Assembly: GCA_025529335.1 (NCBI GenBank)
Contig: JAMYHX010000098.1
Coordinates: forward strand, 42,827-106,826
Reading direction: 5' to 3'
DNA length: 64,000 nt
DNA from: Rhizopus sp. PT2906
Lineage: Eukaryota > Mucoromycota > Mucoromycetes > Mucorales > Rhizopodaceae
Shown here: positions 23,424-36,470 of the stretch, piece after piece
How the letters are laid out: every line of letters starts with the position of its first letter
Numbering within the stretch: position 1 is the stretch's first letter
Made by a program: the position numbers and the translations under genes
The notes under the pieces: generated by a model
Databases searched by the model: none
What the model saw: the letters and a program-made list of their open reading frames with translations, nothing else
Told to the model about the DNA's origin: nothing

Positions 23424-24397
23424 TCAATAAAACCTGATTTTATCAATTTTAACAGAGTTTTTAAATCTCTCTAACCATAGACATAGTTCAGCATTACTTC
23501 TATCCGACTTGACTCGGTTCAAGCACCCTAAAATAGGTTGCAGATTGCTGATGTCGAAGCTTCCTCCCTTTGATATAGGTACGTAGTGGTCTAAAGTTAA
23601 AAGTAGCTCTCTATAAGTGACTCCGTGTACCCAAGCGCCCATTGCACCACTGACAGCACATCTCCCATTTGAGCTCTTTATAATCTCTTCTAGTTCGCTT
23701 ACGGTAGCTACTTCATGTTGATTTTTATATTTTGGATTCTTCTTTTGTCTTTGTTTCATGTTGCCGTGAAGATTTTTAACCTTTCTATGTAATTCGTTGC
23801 TGTTTATAAAATTGTTATTATGGACCGTGATTATATGGCTCAGGTAACTGTTATAATCAAACTTTCTTTTCCCACTTTTACTAACAACTGTACAAAGCAC
23901 ATCGTCACTGCCTGCTACTATCCATGAATTCATGATGGCAACAATCTTAGGATTCTTCCAGTGTTTACCATAGAGACTAGAAAGGAGAAAAGAAGGTTAC
24001 GAAAAGATACCAATCACCCTACTATTTATTCTTACTATCTGCAGCCAACGCACATCCTCTTGTTTCTACTTGATGGACAACTCAAAATCATGGATGAGCC
24101 ATGTGAACCGAAGATCTGATGACACATGCAGCAGCGAGTGACATCGTCTTGATCGATCAATGGATTGACTGTGTCATTCGTATTGTTGATCAAATTGCCG
24201 TATAGAGATGTAACTATGGCCATATTACGCTTCGAATTGTTTAATGAAAGGTATGGCTTTTTGAGGTGACTCATTTGTCGTATAGGATTGAGCAAATGAT
24301 GTGCGAGCATCACATTGGTGACATGCAGACGAGATGTGACAAGAGACATGGAATGAAAAAAGGGTATTTTTTTGAATGAATGAAGAAAACGAACCAT
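23424..24397 (-). CDS. HNH-nuclease-domain protein with N-terminal zinc finger
   Basis: Two exons (24036-24397 and 23424-23976) join in phase to 304 residues. The C-terminal region carries an HNH signature: CAVSG, then LTLDHYVPISKGGSFDISNL with the Asp-His pair, and the second Asn in LNRVKSD (an H-N-N variant). A Cys-rich segment at about residues 89-119 (CCMCHQ ... LSCPSS ... MCVGC), cut by the intron just afterwards, looks like a treble-clef zinc site. The N-terminus is rich in Arg/Lys, Ser and hydrophobics with few acids, compatible with a mitochondrial presequence, but this is weak. I do not recognise an orthologue. Candidates: a domesticated homing-type nuclease, a host recombination/repair enzyme, or a gene of mobile origin. 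It lies between two VTC paralogues, same strand, with its own flanks. Confidence 0.7.
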
Positions 24398-25756
24398 TAT
24401 ATACTCTCTTATGTAAGGAGCACCTGCTGTGATTGATATTAACTGGGCATAAAGAAACTAGTCCTTGGCCTGACCTTATCATGCACAACCAGTAATAAAC
24501 CAACTGTACGTCTTTCCAAATTAAGACAACAATTAACAATGAACAGTGAAAAAGTGCACGTTCCTATTTGATAAGGAGATTGATGCAATACGTGCAGCTT
24601 GATAGGTACTCTGCCTGATAAATGGTCATCAGTCAGCCTTGAAAGAGTCATGCATTTAATATTCAAAGAAGAGGTGGTGTGCTGACCTCTCCTTCTCTTC
24701 TCCCTCTCTGCGGTAACAAGTTGAAGTGTTGATTTTCATTGTTTGTATGCAGTCAAAATAATAATAAAAGGGTCGTAGCATTGTCAGTAAGATTGTAAAA
24801 TTCGTCAAGTCCTAGGCTTGATCGATGAATACTTCTTTAATACAAAAACTATCGCTACATAAAACACAGTAGACACATGCATAACAAAGGGAGACTTATA
24901 TGTAAACTAATTCTTGGTATACCAAGGACAAATAAATAATCATATTAACAGGTCCTTATTGCATATAAGCATTGTATTAAAAGATTACGAGATATATATT
25001 TGATGCAGCTAAAGAAGGATAAGGTATCTTAAGTGAGAGAAGGAGCTATTAGGCATTGCATTTGAAATGTTCATATTTGATAGAAGCTGTCTTGATCCAC
25101 TAAAATTTCTTAGCTAGCATGTTGTGCAAGTTTCAATGAAAGATGTACCTTAAGCCTTTGTATTATTAGCAGCGAGCCTACTTTGGTCAACAAAAGAGGT
25201 ACGAATTGTTGAATACAAGGTTTTATTCCATATTTTCTAATGAAATTAAACTACAGAAACAAGTGAAGAGCAAAAAGAGGAAGCGCTCTAGGAGAACAGG
25301 CGTAAAGGAGAAGTGTTTCTAGGCTTGGTTTAAAACTGACATACCATAATATAGACTCAAATCGCATTGAATAATTAGAAATGTTAATGATGATCTGCAG
25401 AAAGAGGACATGGCAGAATATTGCTAAAGACGGGCCTATCTTTCTCTTCACTTAATCTTTCTATTATCCAACCAATTCCAAATCAATTGACCCAAAGAAT
25501 AGCAACTTAACTCTAGATTCTATTAGAATAAACAATTAAAGTGATTTAGCATATTTGTTCTACCACATTTTCTTTTGGTTCAAGTGTCAATATTTCAGAA
25601 TTATATGTGACAAAATCGTATGATTATAAGAGTTTTTATTGTAAGAGACTGACTCCTTGATTGTACATGTTTGAGATTAGTGCTTCTGCTTATTTATAGT
25701 CAAAATCAATACAAGTTTATTCAATGTCATCAGTCCCAATGTAATATAAAGGCAGT
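24398..25756. other. Intergenic, no supported gene
   Basis: About 1.36 kb upstream of the HNH gene and downstream of VTC copy 2. Short ORFs only (up to about 104 codons, overlapping the HNH gene start in another frame). Confidence 0.45.
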
Positions 25757-28073
25757 CTAGTAGGGATTTGGGAGAATTCTCGTTCTTTCTTCAGAGAATA
25801 AAAGTGGAATACGAACGTAAAAGTTGAAAGCTAGAGCTGTTACAAGTAATGCACACAGTACACCTGGTCCGTAAATGTCATCGAGGCGAAGATCTGTACG
25901 ACCAGTTTGTAACCGAAATGCTCTAAAATGAAAACGAGCAAGGGCATACCTACATAGTCGTCAGTATTAAAAAAAAAGCGAAACTTGAAGCATAAGGTTG
26001 GGCTTACATAGATAAGAAGGCAGATAGCGAGAGGAAGACAGTGCCGACTATACGTGTGATACCATCACCGGTATTTAATAGCTTTAGTGCAATAGTAAGG
26101 AGCACGGCGCAAAATTGAAGCCAAGTGAGAAATGTACGTTCATTGGCAAAAAAGACCTTTGGGTCTTGCCTCTCTGGGTGGAAGAATGAGTATCTTGTCA
26201 TGGTTCTTACAGGAGCTGAGGGACCCGCTGACGAAGGGTTTTCTTCGTCGCTTTTCTCTTTCTTTCTTCTCTCCTTGTATCTTTGCACCATTCGAGATAC
26301 AAACGTTCGTCTAGATGCGATATCTGATTCATCAGTAAGCTCTGTTTTTTCTGGTATATCAACAAGTTGACCATGAATCCTGTTTTCTCGGTTTATAAGC
26401 ACTCTACTTGAAATAGGTGCATCAAACCTTCCCCTTCTATTGGTGTTGTCAAACCCCCAGTTGATTGATTCTAATCTCTCTTTAAAAAGCGATTCTTCAA
26501 CCTGTATCTTGAGACTACCACTACTATTCTTTTCATCATTTTGCATCAGTGAACGTCTATGTCTACCGTTAAATAAAGCTTTAAAGCTCTGTGACCTTGT
26601 TATCCCATCACGAGAGCTAGCAGGTTTTCGTATATTTTGGTCAAGTTGAGATAACCATGGTGGTAGTTCGTTCACCATATCCTTAAAGAAGTGGCTTACA
26701 CCATGAAGATATTTTGAAAAATCAGGTACTTCGTGAACTATGTCGCTATTTAACAATCGAGATAACCAACTAGGTATTTCTTGTCCCAAATGGTTCTGGA
26801 CCTTGACTTCGAGGATGGCATAAGGAAAACGTAAGATATCATTTTCATCAACGTTGAGAAAAGGGTAATTTATATCCACATCAGTTCTACGCCAGCTATC
26901 TTGAAGTCGTCTTTGCTTTCCATCGAGATGATCTTCGCGAATAAAAGTCAAGTTGCTATCAATGCAGATCCTAAGCCTCTGATCATTAGGTAATTGAAAG
27001 GCTAGACGGTTATAGAATATTCTGCATATCGGTTGCAGCTTGCGGTTCATAACCAATGATTGTATACCCCTTGCTATAAATAACCTACGCTCTATGATTT
27101 CCTTATCTAAAATGCCTTTATTTTTCATTTCATCTTCATATTCTTCTGCGCTGTAACGTCCGTTCATAACGTCGTTGACTTGTTGCCCCTTGATTTTAAT
27201 ACGGCCTTTCACAGATTTCCCTTCCAGCCACTCTGCCCGATGCGTTTTCTTCTCCACATAAACATCGTCACTAAGGCTATCGCACTTGCCATACCAACGG
27301 ACACGGACAATTTCAGACCCTTTCTTTTGAATTAACTTTTGCTTGTACATATCAAATGACTTGTTATCGTAATATACGCTTGATACAGCTGCATCGGTTG
27401 CTTTGTATGACTTGCCTTGGCTCTGCACATGAACAGGAAGATGTAATAAAATGATGGCTTTTACTTCTGCAATATGGTCGGGATGAATCCAATATTTCTT
27501 TGTTTCTCTTTCAAACTCTACTTGATCAGGTTCATCTGCAACTTTATCCATTACCTCTGGCTCCCCCTTGCGCTTGCATAAATTATACATTTCTGATAAA
27601 AGAACAAACAGTGGATCAAATCGCTGATTATATAATGGATATATTGCGAGAGCATTTTCAAAATTAAAAGCTTGTTGGATACGTTCTGCGTATCGAGAAT
27701 GTCTTTTGGCGATTCTTTCAAACGCTTCTACATTAAGACTGTGAAACTTTGCCAGTTCGTCAACGTCGATTAGTGTTTCTGCAATATCGTCCGCAATAGC
27801 TTCATACTTTATATTCATCATAAAGTCGCTTTTTCCTTCAAGGATCTTGCCAAAGTTGTTGATGCGTTTGACAAGTCCATCTAGATGGGTTTGCACAAAG
27901 CAGTATACCTTTTCTAACTCAGTTAGAAAACAGGCATTGAATTCAGATTCGCATTGCTCGTCCCATTCGTCTGCTGTTTTGGCCTTTAGTAAATTGTTGA
28001 GACTTGCATACTCCATATATGAATCCCTCCATGGTTCTTTAATTCTTGTATTAAATTCCGCAGAAAATTTCAT
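25757..28073 (-). CDS. SPX-VTC-transmembrane polyphosphate polymerase complex subunit, copy 2
   Basis: Two exons (26008-28073 and 25757-25949) give 752 residues, starting MKFSAEFNTRIKEPWRDSY (SPX). The layout equals that of copy 1: SPX, VTC domain (SSVYYDNKSFDMYKQK, IVRVRWYG, VEKKTHRAEW, RICIDSNLTFIRED, AILEVKVQNHLG), a longer charged linker, then the transmembrane block FFANERTFLTWLQFCAVLL and, in exon 2, LDDIYGPGVLCALLVTALAF. The tail ends ...RILPNPY. Compared with copy 1 the SPX and linker diverge strongly while the tunnel is conserved, so this is an old paralogue (for example Vtc2/3-type against Vtc4-type) rather than a recent duplicate. Vacuolar membrane location is inferred from the family. 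Confidence 0.9.
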
Positions 28074-28347
28074 CTTTTTAATCAGAAAGAAGAAGGGAGA
28101 AAAAAGAACTTAAAGAGAACCTTTCTCTCTTAATTTCATGTATGGAATGAAAAAGTTTAGATATTGACCTGAATTAAAGATGAATAAAAAAGGGTAAATG
28201 ACTGAATCTGTGTATTCATTATTATCCTTTTCATAAAGCTTAGATTCTTGAATCATTCACTCAAACGAATAAATGTACTATGCTGTACAACAATGAAAAT
28301 ATGTATGCGATTTATTAAGTAACACAGTTCTAAACACTCTGCTCAAA

Positions 28348-31300
28348 TCAAAGCTTTCGTTTTGCACGTACAAATGCAAATATAAACTGTTGCTGTTGTG
28401 GGTCCATCACGTTATTTTGTCTTGCTTGTAAATCACTTCCAAGAGTGAATGTAACGCCAGTGCCAACCATTTCCACAGGAATTTCCTTTTCTCCGCTCTG
28501 CTGTTGCATGGCGATGACTTTAAGCTTTGGAAGCTTAACTTTTCCAGACAAAAGTGGATAACATGTATAATCATATACCGTTCTTGATAAAGGCAGAACT
28601 TGGCCTTTGACTTGCTTGTATCCAGAAAATACAAACGCTTCGCTTAGTTCAATCGATGCTGTATATTCAGCGATATGTTCTGTGGGGTTATAGATGATAT
28701 AGGATAGTGTAAATGGTTCACCAAGGTATATCTCATCAGGAACATCTGATAATAAGAATTAGACTATCAGAAAAATCCGCTTATAGCTAATTTACCTGCT
28801 ATAACAACCAAGTTTTGCTGCTGTAGTTGTAGAGATGGAAGTGTAATAAGAGAATTGCAAAACTCATTATCTACTCCTGACCTGTGTATTGATGATGATT
28901 AGTAAAGTTGCAAGTTTGCTTGTCCATGTTACCTCTTCCAAGTAATAATTATGTGACCAGCAGGTACTGAAGGCTGCGCTTCTGTCAAATCGGTAGTATG
29001 GAGCTTAAAAAGATAATTGGCGTTATATATGTGTCCCGTTTTCCAAGCTGTATTTTCATACAAATATATTAGCTAAAGTTCTTTCAAATGAAGTATACTT
29101 TACTGGTTACGTCTACGTCTTCTATTTTTGATATTAAGGATAAAGATGTGTATGGATGAGAAAATGTCTAACATACAAATAAGAAGCTGTCCCCAAACAT
29201 AGGTTTTATAAATACAATACCTTGTCCTCTTCTATAGTTATGCTTTTAATTTCCAGATCCCACGCAGAGAAGCATCGGAATGACGCTGTTAACAACCACT
29301 TTTCAGATTTTTCGAGATCAACTCCTATAGACCTTTCAAGTCTTTCTGTTATTGAACACAGCTCAAAGCTTGCGTCAAACGGTGCAGTGAAAGGGATACG
29401 AACTGACTCTGATTTTTCTACCACTTCAGAAAAATTCCTTCCGATGACTGTATACTTTACCTAATGAAACAAGAATCAGAAGCAAGTTTCTTAAGCAGAT
29501 GCATTTTTACATTCAAGTTGATTATTCTAGAACCTGATATACTTCCGCCGTGAAGGAATATGGTTTTGGTCACTGTCTGACCGGAATCAATTGTGCCTAA
29601 TTCCATGTCCTTTGTAGCTGCATGATCCTTGTCGTCCTCACTACTAGAAAGCGCGATATAATCGTCGTCGACTATTGTACAAAGCATATAAATACTACTT
29701 CTTTAGCAAAATCATAGTCCATTCTACCTATTCCTTCCGCATTCTTTATTTCTGCATAGAGAGTAGCAGTAATAGATTCCGTCTCGGTATTTTTTATCTT
29801 GACATCAAGAGCAAATAACTCATCAAGCAAAGCAGGAGCATTGTAGTTGAATTCTATGTCGATACTCGGTGGTTTTTGCATAATGCTAAAAAAAAGTAAG
29901 AACCCCATGGATTTTGTAAGAACTTTATCCTACTTTGCAATCGATAGCTCTCCTCGGCCATCTAATATTTTGAATACAGGCTTTTTGCCTTCATCTACCA
30001 AGCAACGTTAATAGACTGTTTTTTTATGGACTAGTTCCTCACGGGATTACCTGATGCTTCTAACCACTTTCTTCGTGCTGCAGGTTGTTCAGGAAGTTGG
30101 CCAATTGGATAATTCAGCTCTATTTGACCATGAGAGGACATCAAATCAAGCACAATGCCAGTGATCTATACAGCAAGTACCTTATTTAATATTTTCATAT
30201 AAGGATATACATATATGGTCTCTTACCTTGAGTTCACCACATTTTTCTGGGACAATACATCCTTGCAAGACCTTTATTTGATCTTTAATAATCCCAAGAT
30301 CACGTTGTGTGGTGAGCCATCCAGAATGATCGCCTTCTTCAATCCTTTTTAAATCATTGGAAAAATCAATCAACTCAATATTCTTCACATCTGTCTCTAT
30401 GCCAAGATCTTTTATGATGGTGTTGTATTGAGAATTATTGAATAGTATTCTAAGAGAATTAAATCTAAAAGGGATCTGTGGTGAAGAGCGATTTGTTTGA
30501 AGCATGATTTGGTAAGACACTTTTGAACCAACAAAATTCGTAGGACTCTTGAGTTGAACATGACAAGTTAAGAAAGGATTAATCTGGTCCATATGTATGA
30601 CCAACGGTGATCGTTCCGTGACAGATGATTCAGGGTGTTTAGATAGCATATCCATAAACTCTCGTTGAATATCAGCCCGTTTATTTTCAGCCATAGGAAG
30701 CTCATCCGACATGAGTTCTATCAAACACTCTATTGCCTTTTCCCATGCACCTAATTCCTTTGCACACCGCAGAGACCATCTCAGGATAGACGTCAGCACC
30801 ATATTCCATTTTTCTTTACGATACGTTTTTCCTATTCTCTCAAAAAATTTGATGGCCATATCGTATTTTCCCGTTTCATAATATGTTCCAGCAATTTCAG
30901 CAGCTAAATAAAGCGTCATGCGTCCATTTCTGTAACGTTTGAACTGTTCATAACTCTTGGTTAGCAGTTCTATAGTCAAGCTAGAATGATCGACAAGTTT
31001 TTCAGCTAAAAGTGAATTATCCTTCTCCGCATTACCGCCAGCTGCGCGCTCTAGCTCAAGGAAACGTCTTCTTCGCTCGGCACAGCACATGGCTGCTAGA
31101 TGATAGTAAAAACCTGGATGCTGGAGGACTGATCCAGGATTACATCCGGTAGTGCTAGAAATTGTCGTATTGCTAAACAGTGGGCTACCAGGCGCATTTC
31201 CATTAGATGATAATAGATATTCTGTGGGGAGAGGGATCTTATATCCAGCCTGTACTGCTGCATCAATAAGATCAGCAAACATGCGATACCTTGAATAAGG

Positions 31301-32905
31301 TGTTATCTTTTTGCACGACTATTTAAAGAAGCTTCATTTACAAATAGACTTACTGTTTCGAAAGGCTGGCCCAATATTCAAACGTTTGCTCGCCAATACC
31401 CCAAGAAGGTGCACAGGATTGGAACATGTGCAAATGACCATTTAGTTGTGCTAAGGCAGCCGTTGAATCATTCAAATACAAGTAAAACTTGCAAATCTTG
31501 ATATTAATACAGTCTACCAAAGTTTGTGCTTCCTGCCATCGTTTGCTGTTAATGGGCAGCTGATGGTGTCCAAATGGTGAAGACGAAGATGTCAGCAAGT
31601 CAACGATCGAGTGATATGCAGCTTCATAGGATCTATTAAGGAATGATAAGAAAACTAATCACGGCTATCGTTTTCTTAATTACTTTAAAGAACTGTCAAT
31701 TTCTTGTTTACACTCTTGAAAGAAGGCAGTTTTGAAATCATAACGCAGCGACCAACCTGTGACGGACAATGGCTGTTTCTCGTTACTTGAAAAATCAAGT
31801 GTTGCTTTGGGAACAGTTGAAGGAGAAGGCAGCTTGGCTTTTTTCTTGCGAATTTTCTTTATACGGTTGCTATAAAACTGTGTCGCAGGTTCGTACATGA
31901 CGCGATATAAACTAGTGCACAACATATAAATACACTATTCCACTATGGATATATTTCCCAGACTCACTTGTTTACAAAATCCTGCAACTCGCTCGTTGTT
32001 CCCGGTGATACTGTAAAAAATGAGCTCTTATAGTCCAAACCACACTGTTTTCTAATTGAAGATAATCTTTCCTCTATCGAAGAATCTAGAGTAGGGCAAG
32101 TCTTAGCTAACCATCTTTCTTCATTCCCTCCAATTTACCTATATGTCTCTGTTTAAGCATAAGGACTGCTGCAAACTTGATGCCTTTATCCTGAAAGTAT
32201 TTTCTGAATGATTCAGTTTAGAATCGGTATTGATATATGCGTAAAATAGTCACCTTCTCATATTAATTTCATTTGCCAAGCTCATATCGTACTCTCTCTC
32301 GGTAGGATCAATGAGTATTTGAGAAGCCAAGGGTCCTGTTTCCCGTTTAGCCCTTTCTCCAGTTTCATTCTGCCAGTCCCACAGTTCATAAAAGCCAACG
32401 ACTACGCTCGGATGATATAGGTGTCTTTTGATCCACAATGGTGTCATTATTCCGTCTGGATAAACGGGAGAGTCTGGTGATAGTGGTGAGAGGTTCGAGT
32501 GAGTTGTCAGACTCGAGGTGGCAGATGATTGTCGCTGTGGTAAGACGTAATCCTACGTTGAAAAATTTGCATATTTATGCAAAATGTTAAAACTCGGATC
32601 GTCGGGGGGACTTTATTCTTTCTTACTTTTGAAACAGTGATGACTCGAAAGGGTGGAGGTGTCTGCTGATTGGATAAATAGGCTGTGGCTTCATAGAGCG
32701 TATACTCTGTTTTGCTCGTAAGCAATTCCAATAGGGAACATGTCAAATTAGATTTTGGTAAAGTGACTGAGGGCTTTGGTGATTGAGAACTGGTTTCTTC
32801 GGATATAGGTGCGTCTAATAAAGAAGGCTCATCAGAGGGTGATAGACCATATATGGCCATCACAGGGACAGGGTGAAGTAAATAATCAAGTGGGTATGAA
32901 TGCAT
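28348..32905 (-). CDS. TRAPP complex subunit 11 (Foie gras/Gryzun)
   Basis: Long multi-exon gene beginning MHSYPLDYLLHPVPVMAIYG, the usual TRAPPC11 opening. The Foie-gras region includes a segment with RIKKIRKKK and GWSLRYDFKTAFFQECKQE (about 31680-31925) and the 30182-31282 exon with HPGFYYHLAAMCCAERRRR, IAGTYYETGKYDMAIKFFERI and RKEKWNMVLTSILRWSLRCA. Gryzun-type beta-rich segments follow, ending at 28348 (FIFAFVRAKRKL). TRAPPC11 belongs to TRAPP III, acting in ER-Golgi traffic and autophagy. I could place most exon junctions by frame, but one stretch near 32107-32138 needs either a 32-nt intron or a one-base correction. Starts only 204 bp from divergent PDCD5. Confidence 0.88.
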
Positions 32906-33109
32906 ATTTGTTGAACACGTTTATGTGCTATATTTTTTTGTAATTAGCAACTATTGTTTGTCTCTTTCTTTCTGCTCAATAAGGGGCAAACACCATAAAA
33001 TGAAGAGAGAGAGAAAAATGCTGTCTTCAGCTGAATTTTAATTAGCCTTTCTCAAAAGAAAAAAATAGATGACATATTTTTTGCTCTTTCTTTTTTTCTG
33101 CAATAGATT

Positions 33110-33801
33110 ATGGAGGACGACGAACTTCAAGCAATAAGAGCCAGACGTTTAGCTGAATTACAAGCTAAAAGTGGTAGTGCTCAACCTTCTCAGGTAAAAA
33201 AAAAAAGCTTTAGGATGAAACTATGTGATGACAAGACTAATTTCAATAGGGCGGTTTTCCAAGTGCTGGAGGCGCCTCCAAAGATGATGCAGAGAAAAGG
33301 TAATGATAATGAATAAAAAGAAAACACTGTGTGTTGACCTTGCTTTAATAGCCAAATGGAAGAAATGCGTCGCAATATGGTACGTGTTTATTTAAATATA
33401 TTCTGTCTAAACCTTGTTTAAAATTTGACAACAAACCCAGTTATATCAAATTTTGGATAATTCAGCTCGTGAAAGATGTAAGATTATATACGTAAAAAGC
33501 ACGTATAAAAAATAATGGCTAAATGGATGTTATAGTGGGTAGAATTCAAATGGTGAAAGCAGACAAGGCACGCGCAGTAGAGGATTTGCTGATCAGAATG
33601 GCTCAAACAAACCAATTAAGAAGCAAAGTAACTGAAAATCAGTTGATTGATCTTTTAGGTCAAATCAACAGACAGGAAAGTAGCGCTACATCAAGCCGTA
33701 TTGTAGTAAGTATATGACTCTATATGATTTATGTGAAATTGACTGTTTTATAGTATAACCGCAGACATTATGATGACTCTGATGAAGAATATGATATATA
33801 A
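33110..33801 (+). CDS. PDCD5: PDCD5/TFAR19-family DNA-binding protein
   Basis: Six short exons (33110-33193, 33250-33299, 33352-33379, 33441-33477, 33536-33705, 33754-33801) join in phase to 138 residues. The start MEDDELQAIRARRLAELQ, the core QMEEMRRNMLYQILDNSARER, GRIQMVKADKARAVEDLLI and the acidic C-terminus RRHYDDSDEEYDI are those of the PDCD5 family found in archaea and eukaryotes. Family members are small helical proteins implicated in the chaperonin/TIP60 context and apoptosis in animals; the fungal role is not established. It shares a roughly 200-bp divergent promoter region with TRAPPC11. Confidence 0.95.
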
Positions 33802-34674
33802 TACGAAATAAACGCCCCCTTTTCATGATGATGATGATGATGTATAATATTTGTACTGTTTCATTTCATGTGTATTTTATGGAAAGGAGATACCTTAATG
33901 TGTTTACTTTACAACAACGGTTCAAGTTCGGTTAAGTAAGGGTAAATCCAAGATTTCTAAGAAAGCATTCAAGCAGCAAACAACCCAGGAATCACATCAG
34001 TGATAAAAAAAAAAGGGGGAAGACCGGAGCTGCTTTAAATAGCTGAAAACACCGTTACTGTATTTCTATTTCTTTAATAAATGCAAGCTGACCCTTAAAG
34101 AAGGTTAAATATCTATGCGTGAAGTATAAGAATTATGTGAAAAAGACAGAGTAAAAATAACTTTAAAAAGAAGGATGCATAAGCTGGTTCGAATCTATAT
34201 GATCATTTGCATGTTCAGGCTACAATTACTGTTCAACATTATGCAGATTGTGTGCTTTTCATGTATTACGGAAAAGCTATAAATAAAACACCAGGAAAAA
34301 AGTTGACTGTATTAAACGTAATGTGTCGTATAATACTTTATTGATTCCCTTCCTCCCTCCTTACTTTATGTACGTATTATATCGGTTCTGTTTTATTTCG
34401 AGATAATATTTAAAGTGAAAAGAAATAGCACAATCTCAAGCAAAGAGGCAAAGTAAGGTAAGAAAAAAAAAGATACGGAGCTCACCACGGCTTTTACTCC
34501 CCAAATCAGCTGGAAACTTAATATATTGCGTAAAAGATTCTTAATGTGTACTTGTTAAGGACTTCATCAGGGTTTTCGGCAAGAGTAAACGGTTTTCATA
34601 AGCAGAGGGAAACATCTATTTAAACATAAGAACATTGTCTTCTGTAACTTCTTTTATTTGCTTGAAAAAACAAG
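33802..34674. other. Intergenic, (GAT)n repeat near the left end
   Basis: About 870 bases between PDCD5 and the glycosyltransferase. A GAT/ATG trinucleotide run lies at about 33825-33842. No tRNA or ORF can be supported. Confidence 0.5.
33825..33842. repeat. (GAT)n microsatellite
   Basis: Trinucleotide run just after the PDCD5 stop codon. Confidence 0.9.
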
Positions 34675-36470
34675 ATGAAGTTGAATATATGTAGATTAGC
34701 TACTGTTATCTCAGTAGCCAGTATTTTTCTCTGTGGCACTTCTTATGGTAAAGAGACACTGGTTGAAGATTACTTTGAACCCAAGCATGTCATGTTCATG
34801 TCTACCTTTGGAGGGTCATCCCATGTCAATTGGGTTTTATCAATCTTGAACGAACTTAGCAAGAGAGGACACCGTATTACATATGTTACTAGAGTAAGTT
34901 ATTCCCCATTGAAAGAGTTGTCCTTGGAATAACTGACACCTCTGCAGGAAATTCAAGCCAAGCACGCTAAGCAATATCCTCATTTTAATACAGTCATACT
35001 CAAGGGAAAGGAAACCAATATGGAAGGTGCTTTTGCTCAAAAACACACGGCTGTTTTAGATGCTGCTGGTACTTTGTTAAAAAGTGGTTATCATGATTTC
35101 AAATCCGATTACACCGCACTTCGCCATATGATTAAAACGGAAAATATCAGTGTCGCAGTCTGTGGTTTTGCAACTGCCCCTGGATGCTTTGAAGCAGCAA
35201 GAGATTCTAATATTCCATACATTATTACATCATCTTATGCAGCATTTCCAGGTAAAAGAAAAAGAAGAGAAAAAAAAACTATGCTTAAACTCATGCTTGT
35301 TTCCCACCCGTAGATGCTTCAGCTGCTTATATTAACAACCATTTACTCACAATGGAGAATCCTACTACATACGGTTTATCGTTTTTCAAGAGATTCTATG
35401 ACATGTTTGTTATACCTGTCCAGGCCTATTTACAAGTGAAACCTATTGGTGATTGGATAAACGAACGACGTCGAGAAGCTGGTTGCAATGTCAGGGATTT
35501 AGAATACGAACCTTGGACGCACAAGAATAACATCAAGCTAGTGAACAGTTTATTCGGTATAGAAGCTGCACGACCCTTTGGACCCTTGGTAGAAAGAGTT
35601 GGCCCCATCATGCCGCGCCAGTACGATCCCTTGACACCAGACTTGAAGGAGTACCTCGATAATCATTCACGCATCTTGTACATTGCATTTGGTCAACATG
35701 CTGTTGCTAGTATCAGCGACCTTCAGATGATTATGACAAGCATTATGGAAAATATCGAACATGGTGTCTATGATGGCTTTCTTTGGGCTTCGCGTAAAAG
35801 CAGCGAAACGTTTCCTGAAGAGATTAAGACATCATCTGGAAAGATCTACCGAGTCAAAGATATGTTTGAAGGAAAATACTCAAATTTGCGTTTTGTCAGC
35901 TGGGCACCTCAGACAGCCGTACTTTTTCATCCCTCTGTTAACGTCTTCTTGACACATGGTGGTGCCGGCTCCATGTATGAAGCTCTCTATGCAGGCAAAC
36001 GTTTGATCGTGTTCCCCTTTTATGGAGATCAATTCTTGAATGCCCAAAATGTAAAAGCAACTGGCTTGGGTGACTTTTTGAACCCTAAACTAAGTCAAGA
36101 AGAAGCAAATGATATGGTTAAGCGTGTAGGTCTTGATGTCGATGGCAGCATTCAACAAAATGTAAAGCGGTACAAAGCCCTTATTCAAATTCATTCCCAA
36201 AATGGCTCGATTCGCGGTGCAGATATTATTGAAGAAGTACTCTTTGTGAACAAGGATACCTACTTGCCCTATCGTTATCCTGTCTCTAGACAAATGTCGT
36301 TCATTAAGGCTCACAATTTGGACCTTATCGCTGCAGCTCTTGTCTTGTTTATGGGCATCATTTGCTCTTTTGTATTGTTGGTAAAGGCAGCATTCCATCT
36401 CATGCTTGCTTATATATGGCAAAAGGGAGCTCCCATCGACCCGGCAAAGATGAAGCTAAAGACAATTTAG
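34675..36470 (+). CDS. Membrane-anchored UDP-glycosyltransferase
   Basis: Three exons (34675-34893, 34948-35251, 35314-36470) give 559 residues. An N-terminal signal peptide (about 1-25) precedes HVMFMSTFGGSSHVNWVLSI, the acceptor-side opening of GT1 enzymes. The UGT signature is complete at residues 371-419: VSWAPQTAVLFHPSVNVFL, then THGGAGSMYEALYAGKRLIV and FYGDQFLNAQ. A C-terminal helix at about 511-535 and a short basic tail give the type I topology of ER UGTs. These enzymes transfer sugar from UDP-sugar to lipids or small hydrophobic molecules; donor and acceptor cannot be read from the sequence. No linked biosynthetic genes lie beside it. Confidence 0.93.

Noticed and set aside
34170..34215. 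ggttcgaatc resembling a tRNA T-loop
   Set aside because: No pairing T-stem, acceptor stem or anticodon arm could be drawn around it.
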